64,000 bases of DNA from Oscillospiraceae bacterium. Its GTDB lineage: Bacteria; Bacillota; Clostridia; Oscillospirales; Oscillospiraceae. The position numbers and the translations under genes are program-made. The stretch is from assembly GCA_021771635.1 (NCBI GenBank), contig JAETOQ010000004.1, positions 1-64,000 of the forward strand, given 5' to 3'. Below the pieces are notes generated by a model. The model was not told the origin of the DNA. It worked only from the letters and a program-made list of their open reading frames with translations, and ran no database searches. Positions 58,162 through 64,000 of the stretch are shown here, in pieces (the stretch's first letter is position 1; each line of letters opens with the position of its first letter).

Positions 58162-58357
58162 GTTCTATAATGAAAATTCCGGGAAGAATGTCCGTGCTGA
58201 AATGACCGACGGCGAGGTCATTAGCGGGAAGTTGTACGGATATATCTCAGAGAAAGACAATGAACCAGATCCTGAAAGCATCATTGTGAAAAACTCAGAT
58301 GGAATGCTTACCGAGCTTTTCACCGATGAGATTGCGGGAATCGCTCTTGGTAACTAA
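58148..58357 (+). CDS. 69-aa protein downstream of the Ntox50-like fragment; candidate immunity protein
   Basis: MDYSEFYNENSGKNVRAEMTDGEVISGKLYGYISEKDNEPDPESIIVKNSDGMLTELFTDEIAGIALGN; aaggagaatgagaATG. Confidence 0.65.
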   Translation: MDYSEFYNENSGKNVRAEMTDGEVISGKLYGYISEKDNEPDPESIIVKNSDGMLTELFTDEIAGIALGN

Positions 58358-58428
58358 CAAGGAAGCTGTATGACAGACGAAGCTATCAAGTCCATTATAC
58401 ATAAGTGGGTACTGAATAAAATAAAAAT

Positions 58429-58455
58429 CCCTAGAGCCGTTGAAGCTCTAGGGGT
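58429..58455 (-). terminator. Terminator of the tRNA-Arg gene
   Basis: Minus strand: cccctagagcttcaacggctctagggatttttatttt. Confidence 0.8.
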
Positions 58456-58460
58456 TCTTT

Positions 58461-58537
58461 TGGTACGCCCGACTGGATTCGAACCAGCGGCCTTCAGAGT
58501 CGGAGTCTGACGCGCTATCCAACTGCGCCACGGGCGC
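58461..58537 (-). tRNA. tRNA-Arg (anticodon CCG), CCA encoded
   Basis: GCGCCCGTGGCGCAGTTGGATAGCGCGTCAGACTCCGACTCTGAAGGCCGCTGGTTCGAATCCAGTCGGGCGTACCA; loop CTCCGAC. Confidence 0.93.
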
Positions 58538-58917
58538 GTATCAAAACGGTATGAACTTGTGGGGAAGTGCTATTTTTCAAAATAGTGGTCAAATAGTAGT
58601 CAACGGCAAAGGGAATTTTCCTCTGCATTGGCTGTAAGCCACTGATTGCAAGGGGTTGCGCCGGTTCGCTGCGGATAGGACCTGAAACGTCGGAGTCTGA
58701 CGCGCTATCCAACTGCGCCACGGGCGCGTATCAAAACGGTATGAACTTGTAGGGAAGTGCTATTTTTGAAAATAGTGGTCAAATAGTAGTCAACGGCGAA
58801 GGAAAATTTCCTCTGCATTGGCTGGAAGCCACTGATTGCAAGGGGTTGCGCCGGTTCGCTGCGGATAGGACCTGAAACGTCGGAGTCTGACGCGCTATCC
58901 AACTGCGCCACGGGCGC
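58501..58917 (-). repeat. 190-bp tandem units carrying 5' half-tRNA-Arg copies
   Basis: cggagtctgacgcgctatccaactgcgccacgggcgc at 58501-58537, 58691-58727 and 58881-58917; near-identical 153-bp spacers. Confidence 0.92.
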
Positions 58918-59015
58918 ATAAACTCAAGATATGCTGTCTCACATATCTTTGCTTAGTATAGCAGAGTTTTGATTTGCTGTAAAGTGCTTTTCGGGAAAAA
59001 TTTTTACAAAAAAGA

Positions 59016-59055
59016 TTGTTAAAAAAATTGACAAGTTAATCGATTTGGTCTAAAC
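59016..59055 (+). promoter_or_regulatory. rex promoter with Rex-operator-like inverted repeat
   Basis: TTGTTAAAAAAATTGACAA (59016-59034); TTGACA (59028-59033), 17 bp, TAAACT. Confidence 0.6.
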
Positions 59056-59098
59056 TATATTTGAGAATAATTTAACGATTTCAGTTTCTAAGGAGTGA

Positions 59099-59734
59099 AT
59101 GGTTTTGAAGAAAGAGAACATCTCTGACGCTGTGATCCGCCGACTGCCCAGATATTATCGTCAATTGACAGATCTATGCAGCCGCGGAGTCATTCGGATA
59201 TCCTCCCATTCGCTGGGCCAGGAAATGAATATCACCGCCTCACAGATCCGGCAGGATTTCAGCTGCTTTGGCGAATTTGGACAGCAGGGATATGGCTATA
59301 ATGTGGAAGAGCTGCGCTCTGAGATCGGTCACATTTTAGGCGTGGACAACGATCACCATCTGGTCATGATCGGCGTGGGCAATTTAGGCCATGCGCTGCT
59401 GCAGGGATTCCTGTTTTCCCAGACCGGCTTTACGGTGGACGCCGCTTTCGATGTGTCTCCGGCAGTCATCGGCACCACGGTGAATGGCGTGCCGATCTAT
59501 TCCCTGAATGATTTGGAGACCTATATTCAGGAGCACAGTGTGGACGTGGTGGTGCTGACGATCCCCCAGTCTGTGGCGCAGGATACCGCCAACCGCCTGA
59601 TGAACCTGGGCATCAAGGGCTTCTGGAATTTTACAAATGTGGAATTGAGCAGCAGCGATCCGGATGTGAAATTTGAGAACATCCACTTTGCGGACAGCCT
59701 GCTGACACTCAGCTATCGGATCGCAAACCGCTGA
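59099..59734 (+). CDS. rex: Redox-sensing transcriptional repressor Rex
   Basis: ISDAVIRRLPRYYRQLTDLCSRGVIRISSHSLGQEMNITASQIRQDFSCFGEFGQQGYGYNVEEL; VMIGVGNLGHALL. Confidence 0.97.
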   Translation: MVLKKENISDAVIRRLPRYYRQLTDLCSRGVIRISSHSLGQEMNITASQIRQDFSCFGEFGQQGYGYNVEELRSEIGHILGVDNDHHLVMIGVGNLGHALLQGFLFSQTGFTVDAAFDVSPAVIGTTVNGVPIYSLNDLETYIQEHSVDVVVLTIPQSVAQDTANRLMNLGIKGFWNFTNVELSSSDPDVKFENIHFADSLLTLSYRIANR

Positions 59735-59785
59735 CACGCCGCCTCGGCGCTGCCGCCAGGCTGACGAAAGGATACATACCCGCTT

Positions 59786-60874
59786 ATGATGAAAAAAATT
59801 GCCATTCTGCTCCCGGTCTGTGCTCTGCTGGCCGCCGCCGTATGGGGCTTCGCCGCGGGAGACGCCGGTGATCCGCTGGCATCGCTGTCCTATCTCAACG
59901 GCACATTTGCCGAAGCGGTGGAAAAACAGGTCGAAAAACGGCTGGATGCCTCGGATGCTGCCCTCTTAGAGAGCGGCGGCAGCGGCGAAGGCTCTTCCGT
60001 CTCTGCCGCCACATGGATGGAGAAGCGCATGAAGCAGGAGGACAGCCTGACCGGCTATACCGGGACGAGTGTCATGCTGCTGGCCGGCGGCGTCCAGGTC
60101 ACATATTCCGGAAGCGCCGTGGTGGATGTCACCACCGGTACAGTCGTGCCCAGCGGCGCCGCCCTGACAGCGAAGCACCGCTACATGGTGGCGGAGGACA
60201 CCTCGGCAGCATTTACTGTCACCACCAAAACGGCGGTGGTGGATTATCAGGGCGATCATGCGTTCAGTGCTTCCAATACCACGGACTACAACGCCATGGC
60301 GGCTGCGCTGAAGACGCTGCACCTGTTCAAGGGCAGCTTTACCGGCTATGGCGAGGGCTTTGACCTGGAAGCGGCGCCCACACGGCTGCAGGCGCTCATC
60401 ATGTTTATCCGCGTCCTGGGTGAGGAGGAGCAGGCCCTGGCCTGGACCGGCACCATACCCTTTACGGATATCGCCAGGGGCTCTGACGCGGAGAAGTATG
60501 TGGGCTACGCGTACAGCATGGGCTATACCAACGGATACAGCGCCACTCAGTTCAAGCCCGCTGGGGCCGTGAATGCCTACCAGTACACGGAATTTGTCCT
60601 GCGGGCCATGGGATACAGCTCCGCTGCCAATACGAATTTGGGGGATACCCTGTTCCGCGCCGAGGAGGCCGGTGTTCTGACAGCCGGGGAGGCCGCCATG
60701 CTCCAGCAGGACAAGTTCCTGCGGGCGGAGTTGGTCTACATCTCCTACTACGCGCTGGAGGCGGAGCTGCCGGACGGCAGCCAGACGCTGGGAGACCTGC
60801 TGTGTGACAAGGGTGTGTTCACCAAGCGGGAATACCGGGACGCGGAGAATATGGTGACCAGCTGGCGGCTGTAA
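59786..60874 (+). CDS. S-layer homology (SLH) domain-containing secreted protein
   Basis: N-terminal signal; TGTIPFTDIARGSDAEKYVGYAYSMGYTNGYSATQFKPAGAVNAYQYTEFVLRAMGY. Confidence 0.85.
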   Translation: MMKKIAILLPVCALLAAAVWGFAAGDAGDPLASLSYLNGTFAEAVEKQVEKRLDASDAALLESGGSGEGSSVSAATWMEKRMKQEDSLTGYTGTSVMLLAGGVQVTYSGSAVVDVTTGTVVPSGAALTAKHRYMVAEDTSAAFTVTTKTAVVDYQGDHAFSASNTTDYNAMAAALKTLHLFKGSFTGYGEGFDLEAAPTRLQALIMFIRVLGEEEQALAWTGTIPFTDIARGSDAEKYVGYAYSMGYTNGYSATQFKPAGAVNAYQYTEFVLRAMGYSSAANTNLGDTLFRAEEAGVLTAGEAAMLQQDKFLRAELVYISYYALEAELPDGSQTLGDLLCDKGVFTKREYRDAENMVTSWRL

Positions 60875-60957
60875 ATCGGGAGGAACCAAGAGCACGGAGG
60901 CGCATACTATGGATTGAGACCGCTTCGTTCGGTCTACATCTCATAGGAGGTCCCAAT

Positions 60958-61095
60958 ATGTGCAATAACGGTTTTGGCGGCGGCAACTGCTGCTGGATTA
61001 TCATCCTGCTGATCATCATCTGGTGCTGCTGCGGCAACAACAGCTGGGGCGGCTGCGGCTGCAACAACGGCTGCAACAACAATTCCTGCTGCTGA
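60958..61095 (+). CDS. 45-aa Cys/Gly/Asn-rich single-TM small protein (not in ORF track)
   Basis: MCNNGFGGGNCCWIIILLIIIWCCCGNNSWGGCGCNNGCNNNSCC; AGGAGG 8 nt upstream; terminator at 61117. Confidence 0.75.
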   Translation: MCNNGFGGGNCCWIIILLIIIWCCCGNNSWGGCGCNNGCNNNSCC

Positions 61096-61116
61096 TTTCC
61101 TAAGATAACAAACAGC

Positions 61117-61145
61117 GCCCCGGGGCCAAAAGGCCCCGGGGCGCT
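61117..61145 (+). terminator. Intrinsic-terminator-like hairpin
   Basis: gcgccccggggccaaaaggccccggggcgctt. Confidence 0.75.
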
Positions 61146-61212
61146 TGACTCTACCTCCGGTCGATTGCGCGCAGAACTGCCGGATGGTAGAATGCAGCCA
61201 GAGGTGAATGAA

Positions 61213-62121
61213 ATGGAGCAAAAGACCATCGGCACACTGATCCGGCAGGCGCGGCTGGCCCGCGGGCTGACACAGAAGGAACTGGCGGAGCGCCTCCACG
61301 TGACGGACAAGGCCGTGTCGAAATGGGAGCGGGATGTCTGCCGCCCGGATATCGCCCTGCTGGAGCCGCTGTCCCAGGAGCTGGGGCTGTCGATTTGGGA
61401 CCTGTTAGGGGTGGAGGAGCCGGAGAGAGGCTTGCGGAATCTGGTGGACTATTCCGTGGCGGAGGTGCGCAGGAAAAAAGGACAGGTCAACCGAAGATGG
61501 GCGGGCCTGCTGGGAGCGCTGCTGCTGCTGGCGTGGGGCTGGCTGCTGATGTCGGGATACCGATTTTCCCCGGAGGCGGCGGCCAGATACCAACTGATGT
61601 TCCGGAACGGGGAGACAGCGGAGGTGGTGCTGCGGGAGACGATTTACGATTATGATGCCTTCTTGTTCGACGCAGGAGACACGTACCACATGACCTTTGT
61701 GCGGAAAGCGGGACCACTGTGGCAGCCCATGGGGGTGGATGCGTATGGCCCCAAGCGGGACGACCGGATCGAATATCTGGGCGGCGCCACATTTGAGGGT
61801 TCTTTTGGCTTCATGCTTCTCTGCTGCCATGATCCGAACGTGGAGACCGTCACCGTCAACCTGGGCGGAAAGACAACCATCACCCAGGCGGTGGGGACAG
61901 ACCAGATCGAGATTTTCCGCTGGCCTACGGAAATGCAGCGGCCCTGGAGCAGCCTTCCCACGGCGGTGGCCTGTGACGCGGACGGGGAAGTGCTGTACCA
62001 TCTGGATATGCTCCAAACCAAAGAGAATTATGCTCTGCATGTCTATCCGGGTATCTATCACTGGTGGGAGGGCCCGGAGGGGACCTACCCCGGATATGAA
62101 GAGGATTTGAAAAACCGATAG
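61213..62121 (+). CDS. XRE HTH regulator with TM segment and extracytoplasmic domain
   Basis: IGTLIRQARLARGLTQKELAERLHVTDKAVSKWERDVCRPDIALLEPLSQELGLSIWDLLGVEE; TM WAGLLGALLLLAWGWLLMSGY. Confidence 0.9.
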   Translation: MEQKTIGTLIRQARLARGLTQKELAERLHVTDKAVSKWERDVCRPDIALLEPLSQELGLSIWDLLGVEEPERGLRNLVDYSVAEVRRKKGQVNRRWAGLLGALLLLAWGWLLMSGYRFSPEAAARYQLMFRNGETAEVVLRETIYDYDAFLFDAGDTYHMTFVRKAGPLWQPMGVDAYGPKRDDRIEYLGGATFEGSFGFMLLCCHDPNVETVTVNLGGKTTITQAVGTDQIEIFRWPTEMQRPWSSLPTAVACDADGEVLYHLDMLQTKENYALHVYPGIYHWWEGPEGTYPGYEEDLKNR

Positions 62122-62225
62122 GAGAGAGGGGCCGCAGGTCCCTTTTCTTTCCGTGTGCTATGGTGACAAATTCGGAAAGCTGTGGTATAATCCCTCTCAA
62201 ACTGTGAAAAACACAGGAGGGACCT

Positions 62226-62627
62226 ATGGAGAACTATTTTGAACCCCGCCTGACCGATGACCAGCTCCGGGCCATCAGCTCCATCGGCCTGGCCCACATG
62301 GGGGACGCGGTCTTTGAGGTGTTGGTCCGGGCTTGGCTGTGCGCCCACGGCAAGGCCACCGGAAAGGGCCTGCACCAGGCCACCATTCGGCTGGTGTGCG
62401 CCGAGTCCCAGGCGGAGAAGGCGGAGCGCGTCCTGCCCCTGCTGACGGAGGAGGAACTGGCGGTGTTCAAACGGGGCCGCAATGCCCAGGTCCACACCGT
62501 TCCCGGCCATGCCAGCCGCGCCCAATACGGCGAGGCCACGGCATTGGAGGCCCTGCTGGGCTGGCTGTACCTGCGGGGAGAGAGGGAGCGCGTCAACGAA
62601 CTGTTCTGCAAGATGATGGAGGAATGA
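62226..62627 (+). CDS. mrnC: Mini-ribonuclease III
   Basis: LRAISSIGLAHMGDAVFEVLVRAWLCAHGKATGKGLHQATIRLV; QYGEATALEALLGWLYLRGE. Confidence 0.95.
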   Translation: MENYFEPRLTDDQLRAISSIGLAHMGDAVFEVLVRAWLCAHGKATGKGLHQATIRLVCAESQAEKAERVLPLLTEEELAVFKRGRNAQVHTVPGHASRAQYGEATALEALLGWLYLRGERERVNELFCKMMEE

Positions 62628-62630
62628 GCC

Positions 62631-64000
62631 ATGCCACTGGACGCGGTATGTTTACAAGCGATCGTGGAGGAGCTGCGGCCCCAGCTTCTGGGGCTGCGGA
62701 TCGATAAGGTCCAGCAGCCAGCCCGGGACCAGGTGATCCTGCTGCTGCGGGGAAACAAGCGGCTGCTGCTGAACGCGGGGGCCAACGCGCCCCGGCTCCA
62801 ATTGACGGAGCTCACCCGGGACAACCCGGCGGAGCCGCCTATGTTCTGCATGCTGCTGCGCAAGCATCTGGTGGGCGCCCGGGTGGCGGAGATCACCCAG
62901 CCGAAATTGGAGCGTTTGGTGCGGCTGGAGCTGGACATCACCGACGACTTCGGCCAGCCAGGCCGGCGGACGCTGGTTCTGGAGGCCATGGGCCGCCGGT
63001 CCAACCTGATCCTGCTGGATGGGGAGGGGCGAATCATCGACTGTATGCGCCGGGTAGACGCGGACATGTCCGCCCAGCGGCAGGTTCTGCCGGGGCTTTA
63101 CTACGAGCCGCCGGCTTCCACTGGCCGTCTGCCGGTGACGGAGGAGACGGCGGAGGGCTTCCGGGAGAAGCTGGCCGCCGCCAATCCGGAGCGGCAGCTG
63201 GACGCCTTTCTGCTGGACAGCTATTTCGGCATCTCCCCCCTGATGGCCCGGGAACTGGCCTTCCGGACAGCCGGGGAGACAGACCGTCATCTCTTCGAAT
63301 TGGACGCTGCCGGTGTAGAACGCTTCTGGCAGAAAATCCAAGGATTTATAAGCACAATACAGGAAAATACCTTTACGCCGTACTGCCTGAAGCAGGAGGG
63401 CCGTCCGGTGGAATTTGCCTGTGTTCCCATCGCCCAATATGGCGCCGCCATGGAGCTGGAGCGGTATGAGAGCTTCTCAGCCCTGCTGGATGACTTTTAC
63501 GAGGCACGGGAGCGGCAGGAGCGGGCACGCCAGCGGGGCGCGGACCTGCTCCGCACCGCAACCACCGCCCGGGACCGGCTGCGGCGGAAGCTGGCATTGC
63601 AGGAGAAGGACTATGCCGCCACCCAAAATCGGGACGAACTGCGGATCTGCGGCGATCTGATCACCGCCAACCTCTACCGGATGGAGCGGGGCCAGAGCAG
63701 GCTGACCTGCGAAAATTTCTATGACGAGAGCTGCGCCCCCATCACCATCCAGCTGGACCCGCTGCTGACGCCCCAGCAGAATGCCGCCAAGTACTACAAG
63801 CGCTACACCAAGGCCAAGACCGCCGAGAGGTATCTCCGGGAGCAGATGGAGATCGCCCGCCGGGATCTGGAGTATCTGGAGAGCGTGCTGGAGGAGATCG
63901 ATCACGCGGAGACGGAGCAGGATTTTATCGACATCCGCGGCGAATTGAAGGACGCTGGGTTCCTGCGGAAGCAAGGGAAGAAGGAACTGAAGCGGACGGC
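62631..64000 (+). CDS. rqcH: NFACT family protein RqcH, truncated by the window end
   Basis: MPLDAVCLQAIVEELRPQLLGLRIDKVQQPARDQVILLLRG; NPAEPPMFCMLLRKHLVGARV; missing from the ORF track because it runs off the end. Confidence 0.93.
   Translation, partial: MPLDAVCLQAIVEELRPQLLGLRIDKVQQPARDQVILLLRGNKRLLLNAGANAPRLQLTELTRDNPAEPPMFCMLLRKHLVGARVAEITQPKLERLVRLELDITDDFGQPGRRTLVLEAMGRRSNLILLDGEGRIIDCMRRVDADMSAQRQVLPGLYYEPPASTGRLPVTEETAEGFREKLAAANPERQLDAFLLDSYFGISPLMARELAFRTAGETDRHLFELDAAGVERFWQKIQGFISTIQENTFTPYCLKQEGRPVEFACVPIAQYGAAMELERYESFSALLDDFYEARERQERARQRGADLLRTATTARDRLRRKLALQEKDYAATQNRDELRICGDLITANLYRMERGQSRLTCENFYDESCAPITIQLDPLLTPQQNAAKYYKRYTKAKTAERYLREQMEIARRDLEYLESVLEEIDHAETEQDFIDIRGELKDAGFLRKQGKKELKRT

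Noticed and set aside
58515-58911. Two near-identical 68-aa minus-strand ORFs (MAQLDSASDSDVSGPIRSEPAQPLAISG...)
   Set aside because: Translations of the half-tRNA tandem repeat units; they start inside tRNA sequence and are not credible genes.
58501-58917. Three functional tandem tRNA-Arg genes
   Set aside because: Only 58461-58537 has the 3' half; the other two copies stop at the anticodon and continue into unrelated spacer.

Overview
Chromosomal window from an anaerobic, spore-forming, high-GC Firmicute (Clostridia, Oscillospiraceae-like; this assignment is inference). Most of it is ordinary core genome: ylxM-ffh-rpsP-khpA-rimM-trmD, nrdDG, murC, cca, lgt, folD, yfmF/yfmH-like M16 proteases, dpaAB, an alpha/beta SASP, nfnAB-like, rex, mrnC and rqcH. 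There is one catabolic cluster with a BMP-type nucleoside ABC importer, carbamate kinase, YgeW, YgeY and a YheO-like regulator. The most interesting parts are: (i) a tRNA-Arg(CCG) locus with two extra 5' half-tRNA copies in 190-bp tandem units that look like serial integration scars, beside a prophage remnant with an Ntox50-like toxin domain and a possible immunity gene; (ii) an island with inverted-repeat arms and a divergent XRE/orphan gene pair that splits the rpsP-khpA / rimM-trmD operon; (iii) two related MITE-like families with terminal inverted repeats flanked by TTA; (iv) a TnpV-like mobile-element remnant; and (v) small genes absent from the ORF track, including a 45-aa protein with 11 Cys. 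No CRISPR array or rRNA was seen. Family names come from recognising protein motifs; no search was run.
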